From: Globodera rostochiensis
Lineage: Eukaryota > Nematoda > Chromadorea > Rhabditida > Heteroderidae
Reading direction: 5' to 3'
Length of the DNA: 64,000 nucleotides
NCBI GenBank assembly: GCA_018350325.1
Contig: JAEVLN010000003.1
Coordinates: forward strand, 2,093,214 to 2,157,213
Positions 33,666 through 45,198 of the stretch are shown piece by piece; the stretch's first letter is position 1, and the number at the start of each line of letters is the position of its first letter. Below the pieces are notes generated by a model that did not search any database, had not been told where the DNA came from, and saw only the letters and a program-made list of their open reading frames with translations. Position numbers and translations under genes: made by a program.

Positions 33666-35577
33666 TCACTCATCGGCCGACCCATCGCTGCCGTCCCCCT
33701 CTTCTTCCTCGTCTTCATCATCAAACTCGTCGTAATCGTCGTCATCCGCCGCCTCGCCAGTGAAGAAAAGCACCGCACGGGTGACAACCTCAAAAGGAGC
33801 ACCGATTGAACAAACGCCGTCCAATTCATTCATTTTAGTCACCTGATCTCGAATTGTCTGGCCAATTTCGATGTCATCACTGGCCTTCTGGTTCTCTATT
33901 TCATCCTAAAAATGAATGGAACCAATTTGTTCGAGCTCTGTGATGCATGGACTCAGCCTCAAACAACCAACCATGTCCTCGCTGATGACAACCACTTTCG
34001 GGTCGAAAAAGTTGAAGAAGCTTTCATTGGACACCTTTAGAGGAAGGAAGCAACCCTCGTCGACAAATATAAGGCACCAGCACTCACAGTTTTTGTGATG
34101 AATTTGCCCGCATGCGCTCCCTTCTTCTGTTTTTTCTTCACAATCTTTTGCGTAACGTTCTTTCCCTCTTTCCAGTTGATTTCAGTCCTAAATATAAAAA
34201 CAAATTGAGGGCGTATCACAACAAAATTGTTTTACCCTTGGCCCTTTACGATATTTGGCCCGTCGTAGTCGAACCTGGCAAAATGTCACCAGTTTAAACC
34301 ATTCTTTTTATAAATTTGTGCTTACGGCTTCTGCTTGTCCACATCGATGTCCACCTCGTAGTATTTGGTCAAAACTGCATTGGTAAAGTACGGGTTCTCG
34401 GCGAAATGGAACAAGAGTGAAAAGCCCTGTGAAAGACACCGGAATTGCCAATATCAAAGCAAATGAACACAAACAAACCGTCGGTTCCTTGTGCACCTCC
34501 GTTGTGATGTCGATCAGATATTTGAGAATTGGCTCGTCGTATTCCTCAAAAATCTCTCATTAGCCTTTTATGCAACCCATGCCCATAAAACCTTGATAAT
34601 GTCGCTGATAGACGCCACCGAATTCAAAGTGTGGAACCAAAAACCGGGAATTCCCTTAGACGGCTCGCCTCCCTCCACCGGCGCGTCGTTTTCCAACTTC
34701 TTAACCGAGAGCATTTTAAGACAATTTGTCACGTCAGCTAGGTAACCAAACAGCTTCAAAAAAACCACCGGATATTCAAAATGTAAATTTTGTCACAATT
34801 TCCAGTAAACTCAAGTTGTTCAAACCTCCAAAGCTTCGGCTTCCATGTCATTGATCAACGGTGGCAGCTCTTCGTCTGTCTCAATGAGCTCATATTCCCC
34901 ACTCACAACGGCAGCTCTCTGTAAGTTTCAAAACATATTCGTGTAAATTTTATGGCATTTTAGACGAAAGGTTGACGATTTCACGACGGGAGGAGGGTGC
35001 GAAACCTTAAGGGCCCTTTTGGATATCATCACAACAAAAAAACTTCTCAAAATTATGAAACATAATGGTGATGAATATATCTGTTTCCATAAAGGGTCCA
35101 CACATGGGTTTGCAACCCGCCATTGTGAAAATCGTCCCCCCCCCGTCTAAATAAGTGCCAATTTTATTTTTACCTTGGAATTCACTTCATCGAACAAAGG
35201 CTGGAATTCCTGAAAGTCAAACAAAACATAGAATCCATGAGACTTTATTGTCCAACTCTCCACCCCAGAAACCTCGCTAACTCCTTTATATTGTCAGCCA
35301 TAGAAGGAACCAAAAAAGACAACCTTTTCAAGTTCGTGAACGCGTTTGTAGAATTGGCTTTCGATTTCCAAGCTTTCCATTTGGTATTTTTTCAAAATTC
35401 GAACACGACGAAGAATAGGTCGAGAAAGCTAAAGACGCGAAAATGCCCAATTTACGCTTTTTCATTGTAATGATAAACCTGTCCAAGGTAATCAGGGAAA
35501 TTAACGCCGTCGGAAACGTCGTAACCTCCGGCCCGCAACAACTCATTCAGATTTTTTCCGCCATTGTTTGAAGTCAT
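33666..35577 (-). CDS. nap-1: Nucleosome assembly protein 1 (NAP1)
   Basis: Histone H2A-H2B chaperone. Start 35577: MTSNNGGKNLNELLRAGGYD, then DYLGQVYHYN. Further exons give the dimerisation helix (MESLEIESQFYKRVHELEK, about 35390-35330), FQPLFDEVNSK, RAAVVSGEYELIET, and the NAP fold KGIPGFWFHTLNSVASISD, YDEPILKYLIDITTEVHKEP, GFSLLFHFAENPYFTNAVLT, TEINWKEGKNVTQKI, VKKKQKKGAHAGKFITKTV, SNESFFNFFDPK. The end is VVTRAVLFFTGEA and a long Asp/Glu tail, TGA at 33666-33668. All diagnostic NAP1 blocks are in order (KGIP-FW, FFNFF-P, RAVLYFTGEA-like), so NAP1 rather than SET. The last exon also reads open in another frame, which is an artefact. Confidence 0.9.
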
Positions 35578-36293
35578 TTTGTATCTAATGAGTAAAACAA
35601 ATTGCTAAATAAGAAAGTAAATGGATAAGACTAAAAAAATGTAAATCCAAAATTGCCCAAAAAACGCGGATCAACAAAAGTGCTGCAAATTGCGGATCGC
35701 TCTGTTCCCCAAAGATTATGTTTCTATGTAGCAAGGAAAATAAAACATTACATAAAGGTGGGAGTCCGCAATTTTAACAAAAAGCATATTTTTACATTTA
35801 TGTAACTCTTTCGAAATAAAAAAATGCAAGTGTACGAACAATTAACAATGCACAGCAATTCTTTCTGCATTTTATTACCGCTTAAACATTTCGCCAAGTT
35901 TGATACAAAAATACTCTAAAATCAAAAAATTATTCCGATGCAAACACTCACAACTCTCATTTATTTGACGATTAAATTACCTATACCAAAAAAGTCTTTA
36001 AAAATAAAATTGTATGAAAATTATCGTCGTAAACAAAAGCTAAACGTTTCGAAGTGCGTGATCGACAAAATATCAAAAAAAGATGCGAGAAAACGTCAAA
36101 ATAAGAGAACGGTTAGAGAAGAGAGAAACGTTTTCCTAAACGGTAATATGTAGTTAAAATGAAAAAATGAATCGCCGTGTGCAATCATAACGTCTTTATT
36201 ACTGAATAATAAGTCAAATTAACTAGTCAATTAAGGTAATAAATTATAATAACAAAATATTCCATTTGCATAACATACATAACACCAACAAAC
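35578..36293. other. Divergent promoter region between NAP1 and WAGO copy 1
   Basis: AT-rich 716 bp, expected to carry both promoters. The right end (from about 36225) is shared with the upstream flank of WAGO copy 2. Confidence 0.6.
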
Positions 36294-39200
36294 ATGAGCA
36301 CGTCATTAATACAAACTAGGGTCAATCCGCAAATTCGAAAGCACGATGAGATGTCGCGACTTCTGGAGTCACGAAATGTATCAGCAACTGTTGAAACATG
36401 ACGCGAATCCTTTTGTCGTTTAGGTCAGTTTTGGGTCGACGCTCCTCGAGCCCAAGAAGTCTCCGGGAAAAGCAGGCGAGAAGGGGATGATGAAGCTGAT
36501 CACAAATGTAAATCTTTTTTGGTTGTTTAAATGTTGTGGAACTTTTTCAGGCACACCTTCTGAACCTCCTCGGTAAACAGACCATCTATCATTATGAAGT
36601 AACCATCAACGGTGTCAGCAGCCGATCAGACAGAAAACTTCGCCTCTCTGAGCCGAATGGTCCAAGAGACAGAGATGAGTAAGTACTTTCATACTTTTTT
36701 GCTTGTTTTTTTACAATTTTTCTAGCTTTCCGTTGCTCAATCGTCGTGACAAATGCCGTGACGTTTTCATGGCATTCAACCAGACTATGGAACGGTCGTT
36801 GAGAGAGAGTGGAAACCTTCTTTACTACGACTTGTCAAAGACCATTTTCACACTGAAGAAACTGGAACTTCAGGTTTTGCTAATTTGTAATTGTAATATC
36901 CGACATCCATTTAATTAAGGGAGAAGTTAAATATGTGTTTAACATTGGCACGGTGCCATCTGTGGAGCGTCCGGACGCAGCGCGCTTCAAACACTACGAA
37001 TTCATCATCAAACCCGCGATGGGTCTCGAGATTGGCGACTTGTCGTTTGTGAGCAATGACATGGCGAAAATGGATCGCTCGCTTGAGCAATTTCTGGACA
37101 TTGCGACGTCGCAATCGGTCAATCTGGATAAGTAAGCTTTTGCTTTAAAAAATGCTTATTTTTGATTTCAAATTTTCAGTCAGAGATTCATCGAATTCTC
37201 GTCGTCTCGGATTTATCTTTTGGCTCCAACGGAATATGGTTTTGACACGAGAGAATGTCCTATCTTTGAAGCCAATCATTCGTTCCTTGGCATTGGACCG
37301 AATAAGGGTTGCCGAATCATTGAAGGTTTGTTTTGGTTCGACAGGAACTGCCCAAAGTCTTATTCAGGCGAGCAAGGACTTGGACAGATGACGCCAAGCC
37401 TTGTCATTCAGGCGAAGAAGGTGCCCAATTCTGTGTCCGTATTCTTTAGGCTTACGTATTTAGTCCGCTTTCCACATACCGGACATGAGCGTCTTGGAAA
37501 AGGCGAAGATTTTCATCCCGCGGGAAGATACCGGCATAGAAACTGGCGACATCACTCATCACGACCATGAGTTCATTGCCACTGGACTTATCGGTTTGTG
37601 TCTTGTCACTAAGCACGGACCGATCGAAATCTCGACCGAGTATTCTCGATTCCGGGCTCTACTTTTCAAATCATTGCAATTTGGTATGTTTCTGTTTTTT
37701 AGGAATTTATGCGGAACCGCGCTATGGGCCGTCTGGTCGTTTCTTCCGCATCGATGCCGTCACAAAACCAAACGGTGGCGGAGGACAAAACGCTGAGAAC
37801 ACTTACATCAACCACCAAATCAGTGGGAACATCACCATCCAACGGTACTTCCGAGAGCAGTACCACAAGGAGCTCCAGTAAGTTGGGAATTTCATCGCGT
37901 TTATGGGTCGTTAATTTCTTTGCTTTTAGGTTTCCGAAAGCACCTCTTCTCGTCAGTCAACGCAGAATGGGTGAGCCGGCTTACTACCCAATGGAGGTTT
38001 AACTCACAGTTGTTGACTCCTCGACATTTTTACTTTTTAGCTTTGTTATGTCCTGGACGGTCAACGCGTGAAGGGCGAGCAGTCCGCGAACCGTGTAAGT
38101 TATGCAGTGTTTTAACTAATTGAAAGAAAGGAAACGTTTAGGAAATGATTGGTCTAACTGCGGTGGCACCGACTGTTTTGAAAGTACACAACGAACGGGT
38201 GAAGGACGCGCTTCATCTTGTCAACAACGACTATTTGACGAAGGCTTCGGTGCGATTCGAGAACGCTCCGCTGCACGTCGACTTCCGTGTCATCGGTCCG
38301 CCGAGCATCGCTTACCGAGACAACGCAACTCTGCGTCCTGACCCCATGGGGGAGTGGACTCCGACTCCTAACATGAATTATTTGACGAACGCGAAGATCA
38401 ATCGTTGGGTGGCCTACGCATTTGCATTGCGTGAAAGCGATTCGGTGCGCCGAAGTGGTTTCAACGAAGATTGTTGGAGGTGAGTTGAAATGCCAAAGAT
38501 GGGTTTGACTTTATCAGGAGATTGATAAAATCTAATTTAGAAATTTTGTTGCAAAATACGCTTCTGAAATGTGTGCCAAGGGTATTATGTGTCCACCGCC
38601 GTCAAGCATTTTTATCCACTGGGGAAACGCTGCCAGCGATGTCATGAACATTCTTAGGAAGGAGGCCGACAACCACGCTGAATTCGCCTTAATTGGGCAT
38701 GCGAAAGGCTCCGAGGGTGACGACGTCCACGGTATTCTGTTGATTGTAACATTATAATTAAATCGAATGGATTGTTTAAGCCGGCATCAAAGTATTCGAA
38801 CAACAGACCGAAGTCGTTACTCAGGCTGTCAGTTTCGACCTGGTCGACGAAATCATGAACAAAGGCAAACACCTGCCTATTACGAATTGCATTCACAAGA
38901 CGAACATGAAAATGGGCGGTCTGAATTATGCTCTTCTGATGGACGATCCGTTGTGGGTTTTTCCACTGGAAAGTTTTGATATCGAAGGTTTTTAGGGTCT
39001 CTCAACTGTTTGATGGTCAGACGCTGTTTCTTGGTTTTGCCATGAATTACCCTGGAGGCTTTGCTCCGACGGAAACCGGGAACATCCACCCGAATGGCGG
39101 GAACGGCAATGGAAAGCTTGGGAGCAACGGCAATGTGAACGTTGGAAACGGCACGAATGGAAATTCAAAAGCGATAAGTGCCGGCCAGCAAGGAAGAAGT

Positions 39201-40693
39201 TTTGGAGCGTTGCCACCACCGTCGTGCGTTGGGGTAATCAAATGCGTAAAGAAATCTTTACAACAAAATGATCTTCTCATTTTCAGTGGACTGCTACAAT
39301 TGGAAAGCATAAGGACGAGTACATCGGTGACTTTGTCTACCAGTCTCCGCGACGCGATGAGAAAATCGACGTTGTTGCGAGTGTTGTGAAGCGATGCGTC
39401 GAACGGTTCAAGCAGAACAAGAAGGCCTTTCCGTGAGTCGTCTGCAAAAACATTTTAATTTTAGATTAAAAATTAAGGAAGCGCGTGATCGTTTTGCGCA
39501 ACAGTTGTCCCGAAGGTCAATTTGAATTCATCATGAAGTAAATATTTTAGACTTGAAAAATTCGGTAACGATTTATTGAAGATATGAGATTCCGTTGGTC
39601 AAGAAGGAATTGGAGGAATTGTGTTGCGACGCGAAGTTGACTGTGTTGGTTCCAAACAAACTACAGGTATTTATTTATCTTCTTGAGCGATTTGGGATAT
39701 TTTTTTCTTCTACGCTTCGCTGTCTCAACTTTTCTTGGTTCTTTTAATTTTTCGCTTTCAGGATGTGCGCTTTGTGCGTCATGACGCCAACCCAGATGAA
39801 CCGGCTCCGGAACAGAACATCCGTCCCGGTACTGTGGTGGACACGGGTGAGTATCAGTCTTTTAAAAAAATTATTTTGCTGTTTTGTTAGTTGTCGTACA
39901 CCCCAAACGAACGGAGTTCTTCTTGAACAGCCACGTGGCCATTCAGGGCACTGCTCGTACTCCTCACTACACATTGCTGAGAGACGAAAACGATCTGTCG
40001 ATGGACACGCTTCAGGCCATGGTCCATAGCCTCTGCTTTGGGCATCAAGTCGTAACAAAACCGACTTCGCTGCCTTCACCGGTACGTTTTGAAGCTGAAC
40101 CGACTTTGTTATATTTTACAAATTTCAGGTTTATATCGCGGATGAATATGTGAGTTGGTTTTAAAAATGATCAGAAAGCTTTTACTTTTCTTGCTCAAGG
40201 CAAAGCGCGGTCGTAACATCTACGCACACTACTCCAAACATGGACTGGACAACAGCAAAAGTTTGGAAAAGATTGTCAAGGACAAAAAATTTTCGTGGCC
40301 ACTGCGCAATTACGACGACATGACCAAAGTGCTTTCCTTCGTGGCGACCCAATATCTGAAGGATCTCCGCGTCAACGCCTGAGGGGATGATTGTTTTTGA
40401 TTTGAACGATTGTTTTTGTTTAATAATTTTATCTAATACTTATTTTGCTTTATCTAATATTTTGATTGTGTTTATTTTCCCCACGTTATTGGATCTTATC
40501 TTTATTTATGTAACTATTGAATGTCGCCAAATCAAACCTTTTGAACACAAATTGCTTTAATTCTCAATTGGATTGTATCTTCAAAAATTACAGTAAATTT
40601 GATCAAAATTCCACAAATTCTAGCAATTTTTTTTCTTTAAGTTCCGTAGTAATTCTGCCAATATTTGAACATTTTCCCGAACCAATTAGTTTA
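36225..40693 (+). repeat. Segmental duplication, copy 1 (WAGO gene plus flanks)
   Basis: Matches 45148-49543 nearly base for base, introns included. Left homology begins at CAATTAAGGTAATAA and ends after CCCGAACCAATTAGTTT on the right, where the two copies diverge abruptly. Confidence 0.85.
36294..40382 (+). CDS. Worm-type Argonaute (WAGO clade), copy 1
   Basis: Small-RNA-guided silencing protein of the nematode-specific secondary Argonaute group. Exon 1 36294-36389 (MSTSLIQTRVNPQIRKHDEM), 34-nt intron, exon 2 from 36424. N-terminal and linker blocks include LLNLLGKQTIYHYEVTINGV and RFKHYEFIIKPAMGLEIGDL; a PAZ-like region has LGIGPNKGCRIIEG, LVIQAKK and IPREDTGIETGDI; then YGPSGRFFRIDAVTKP, GLTAVAPTVLKVHNERVKD. 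PIWI domain: LFLGFAMNYPGGF, RRDEKIDVVASVVK, RVIVLRNSCPEGQF, RPGTVVDT, IQGTARTPHYTLLRDENDL and C-terminal LRNYDDMTKVLSFVATQYL. Against the slicer tetrad DEDH, the first Asp is Ala (GFAMNYP) and the third position Asn (LRNSC), while Glu and His remain, so slicing is not expected. A Gly/Asn-rich loop follows the first motif. Stop at 40380-40382. Confidence 0.88.
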
Positions 40694-41119
40694 AAATAAT
40701 AAATAAATGTCTTTTTTGCCTCCAGCAGAATATCCCAATCCTTTCTTCCCGTTTTCCCTTTGCCCCGTGGTCTGTGTACCTGCTCATCCGCGCCGTGCAC
40801 GAATGATGTTGATCAACCAATGGGTCAAACCGCCCTTCCCACCCCCCCCCATTTTTCGGACATTTAAAGACGGACTTTCCATTGTTGGTATCACATTTTT
40901 ATCGACTAAAAAAATAAATTTTTTCAAAATGGGCGAGAACAAATTAAACTATTACCGAAAAATTTTCGGGACGGGGGGGGGGGGAATGCAAAAAAAGAAA
41001 GTCGTTTTAAGGTGTGATTTTTCCGTATCCATGTCGACCAATTCCGGACCCCGGACCCGAATTCAAATTCCAAAAATCAAATTTATTAATTTATTTTTAG
41101 CCAAATTTCATTGCTAGCA
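40383..41119. other. Spacer between WAGO copy 1 and CTP synthase B
   Basis: The first 310 bp is the duplicated WAGO 3' flank; the end (about 41020-41119) matches the upstream flank of CTP synthase A in inverted orientation, including the TTTATTTTTAG acceptor before the start codon. A G-run is at 40975. Confidence 0.65.
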
Positions 41120-43835
41120 ATGGCAGAGGAACCGGTCAAGCTTATCCTTGTCACTGGCGGAGTGATGAGCGGCGTTGGGAAAGGCATTGTTTCGTCAAGT
41201 CTTGGCGTGGTTTTGAAGGCGTACGGGTACCGTGTAACTGCGATCAAAATTGATCCGTATATCAATTTTGATGCGGGCACACTTTCCCCATTCGAACATG
41301 GTAAGTCATCTCAAATATGTCTTGTTGTTTCACTTTCTGATTACATATTTTGCAGGTGAAGTTTTTGTGTTGGACGATGGAGGCGAAGTTGACTTGGATC
41401 TCGGAAATTACGAGCGTTTTCTTGACATTCGACTGACGCGGGATAACAACATCACTACGGGTAAAATAAACCACCAAATCTATCAGCGCGAGAGGGAAGG
41501 AAAATATTCGGGAAAGGTTTTTTCTGTTTGTTAAACCCTTTTAATTTTGCCGTTTAGACGGTTGGAATTGTGCCACATTTAACCGACTCAATCATTGAAT
41601 GGGTGGAGCGAGTTTCAATGGTTTCTGTCGATGGAACAGGAAAGGCACCGCACGTTTGCATTGTTGAGGTCGGTTATGACCCAAAACGCTTTTGATTCCA
41701 TTAAAATGTTCATTTGCAGCTCGGTGGCACTATTGGCGACATTGAAGGAATGCCATACACAAAAGTGGTGTTTTTGTTATTTTTGCTTTTTTTTTTTTGT
41801 CAACGGCACTTTTTCTATTTAGGCATTCAGTGATGCCTTTCAACGGAAGAGCTACCGAAATCGTTTTCTTACAGTGCATGTTACAAAACTTTTGCACGAG
41901 GTAATCCAAATGTTCTGTCGTTTTTTCCATCATTTTGTTTAGGAAGGGGAGATCAAAACCAAACCGGCTCAGAATGGGATTCGCAGTCTTCGCGAGACGG
42001 GGCTCATCCCCGACCTTTTGATGTGTCGCTCGCAGAAACCAATTACCCCGGCACTTCGTGCCAAAATCGCCGCCTTTTCCCAACTCGAACCAACAGAAAT
42101 CTTCGATGTTTACGACTGTCCTAGCGTTTACAACGTGCCATTGCTTCTGCACGAACAGAATGTGTTCGAATTGCTAAGAACTCAGCTTCAATTGCCGATC
42201 TTGCAGCAAAATGATCAGACTTTGGACTTTTTCTCCAAATGGGGCGCGATCAGCGAATTGTAAGTGTGAATTTTTTTGGATTTATCGGCTTGACACGTTA
42301 AGTTATGAAATGTCGCAAGAGGAGGTGCGAATTGCGCTCGTCGCCAAATATGTGAAGGCCGACAACGGGAAGGTATTCACCGACGCGTACGCGTCTGTCG
42401 TCAAAGCGCTTCAGCACGCCGCCGTTTGTGCGTCCCGGAAAGTCAATATCCGATTTATAAGTTCGGAACTGCTCGAAGGGGTTGAAAATGGGGGCGATTC
42501 GTCGTCGGAATATGAGCGCGCATGGGAAGAGCTGCGCAAATGCCAGTGAGTTTCTGAATTGGGTCAACGACGGAAAAGAATTGCATTTAGTGGCATTTTG
42601 GTCCCCGGAGGTTTTGGCAACCGCGGCACAGAAGGAAAGATTGAGGCGTGTAAATATGCGCGGGAAAACAACATTCCATTTTTGGGTTATTTCTTTTTGA
42701 AGAAAAAAAATCGAATTGAAAATTCTCAGGCATTTGTCTGGGGCTTCAATGCGCTGCAATTGAATTTGCGCGCAATGTTTGCGGAATTGATGGAGCGAAT
42801 TCAACGGAATTTGCCAAGAATTTGTCAGATAAGCAACAGGTTAATTTAACTTTTTCTTTTCTGATCACCCAAAGTCGTTAGGTTGTGATCGACATGCCGG
42901 AACATGCGAGCGAGAGGCACGGAATGGGAGCCACAATGCGTTTGGGCAAGCGGGAGACCGTTTTTCTGACGGAAGACTCACTCATTAGTAACTTTTATTG
43001 TAAAAAAGACAACCATAGGCGGGAACAATTTTTAACATTCTCGAACAGCTCCCACTCTTTGTGGTCTTTCTCAATGATTTTTCTCTTTTTAATTTAAGGG
43101 AAACTCTACTACAATCAAGAATCGGTGGATGAACGTCATCGGTAAGTTGATGCTCACAAACAGCTTAACTTCTAATGATTTAACCGCATTTTCAGGCATC
43201 GATACGAAGCATGTTTCAACTGTTTTTCTCATTCATTGCGCTTCTAATTTTTCTTGCATAGATTAACCCGTCCATCGTGCCCGAGTTGACCAAAAAGGGT
43301 CTTCGCTTTGTTGGTTAGTCAATTTTTATTTGTATCGTTAAAATATTTTTGAATCTAAGGGGTCGGAGTTGATGAAACGTCCGCCGCTGTTTTGCAAACT
43401 GTCGAGAAGAAATTGGCTGATCCGGTAATCGTTTTGGCGCTTGGCCTGGAATGTCTTTATATGATTTGTCTTTTAAGGGACAGCTTGTTGAAAAGGTTGA
43501 ACAGATTTGCAGCTTCGGAGGCAATGAATCATCTGGCACTGCCATTCGTATGGAGATGGCGGAATTGTCGCGTGACAGTCAGTTTTAACCCAAACTTTGC
43601 ACAATTCAATCGTTTTTTAAGCCCACCAATTCTTTGTCGGAGTTCAATACCATCCGGAGTATCTTTCGTCCGCAATGCAACCGAGTCCGCCTTTTCTCGG
43701 ATTGCTTTTAGCGGCAAGTGGTCAGTTGGAAAGCCATCTCAATAACAAATTGATGCCGAGCCCGACGGAGAATTGAGCACAGCGTTGAAGAATTGGGAGG
43801 TGATAAACGCGGAGGAATCGGCATTCGACTTATAA
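41120..43835 (+). CDS. CTP synthase, copy B
   Basis: Same enzyme as copy A (glutamine-dependent UTP to CTP). ATG at 41120 (ATGGCAGAGG). All key motifs are present: [66 protein letters not shown] after splicing of the intron ending CTCAG at 42730, [20 protein letters not shown], and [12 protein letters not shown]. No exon frameshift was seen, so both copies look functional. Differences from A are mainly in introns: the one ending near 43098 is shorter here and the one at about 43430-43479 has changed. The last residue is Leu (AFDL) rather than Glu. The gene sits between two WAGO duplicates and is in inverted orientation to copy A, 26 kb away. Confidence 0.92.
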
Positions 43836-45198
43836 GGAATGATTTGATTTCTAAAAACTGTTTAATTGTTATGTTATTTTTGCTGTTATAAAACGGGAGG
43901 AGTCGATTGGTATATATTTGTCAATTTCGAGTGAGGTGCCTGAACTACATTTTAACCCTTTCCTTAAATATCAAAGAATCAATCATTCATATTTACTTAA
44001 AATTAAAACCAACATTTGTTTTTTTTGTATTCTTATTCATATGATCAAAATAAAAGTACGCAAAAGTGAGTTTCGACCCGGTTAAAGCTCGATATTCGCC
44101 CAAAAAGTTCGTCCTGGTCCAAGTCGATTTGCCGAACAGAAAACGCGCAAAAGAATTGAATGAATTTTTTACGCGAAAATGAATTCGTTACAAAAATTAA
44201 ACAAACAAAAGTGAAACGACGCCAAATAAGTCTATATATATAAAAGAACGCTAAAATCTGTGATCACTGATCAGTCAGTGGGTGGCAGGTGCGCTTCTAA
44301 GTTCTTAAGTATCCAGTTTTATTTTTTAAGCTGTTACGCTTGCTTTAACATACGTATGTAGTAAAATATGTAAATTGTCTTAAAATATGTTATTTGCAAT
44401 TGTTAAAAATATGTTATTTTGCAATTGTTATGAATTTGTCAATAGAAAAAAAATTTGAGATTTAACCGGTTTTTGAATCGGTTGAAATTTTTTATATGGA
44501 AAACACCTAATTTTATTTTCCTGAAATTAGGCAATCCTGCAGAATCTGGCATTAGATTTTATTGCCTGAAATTATATATCAATCGTGACGGAGCAAGTAG
44601 CGGGGGTGTTGGATAATTTTGACCCAAAAATGTTCGAATTCGGGTTTCGGAATTGGTCGAAATAGAGGTCAATCTCCCTCTACGCCCCTAAACATCTAGG
44701 AACACGTTTTGCATGATGACTTAAGAAAATGTAACCTTTTTTTCGAAAAATGGTGGGGGGGGGGGGCAGCTACAGTTTACGCGCGTGTTGTAGGTACTTA
44801 TTGAAAGAAATAGTTATGTAGTGAACAGGTTACGTGGAACGCGAACCAATGCTGTAGCTGTTCCCCTCCCATTAAAAAAAGTTGACGAGAAAACTGGGTT
44901 ACTTACTCAGAAGCGCAGGTCAGAAATCATCTTTTCCCGATAGATTCGAATCTCAAGCTAGAAGAATCAATCTTCGGGTATTGTGTATGTTTTGGCTAAA
45001 AACTTGAAACCCGCCGTTCCATTTGTTTTTAATCCAGTGTAGCAAAACCCATTTCTCCACAGGTGTTAAAACGTTCGTTTTTCAATTAAATGGTGAAATG
45101 TCTTAGAGCCTTATAATTGTTAAATCAGTTTCAAATCCCCGCCAATTAAGGTAATAATAATAAGAATATTGTTATCTGCATAACATAACACCACAAAC
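43836..45198. other. Intergenic region between CTP synthase B and WAGO copy 2
   Basis: AT-rich; contains a dispersed-repeat copy at 44630-44830 and a short palindromic cluster TGATCACTGATCAGTCAG near 44260. The last 50 bp is duplicated WAGO upstream flank. Confidence 0.6.
44630..44830 (+). repeat. Dispersed repeat family, second copy
   Basis: Contains GAATTCGGGTTTCGGAATTG, GTCGAAATAGAGGTCAATC, CTACGCCCCTAAACATCTAG, G13 and ATGTAGTGAA in the same order as the copy at 14905. Confidence 0.65.
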
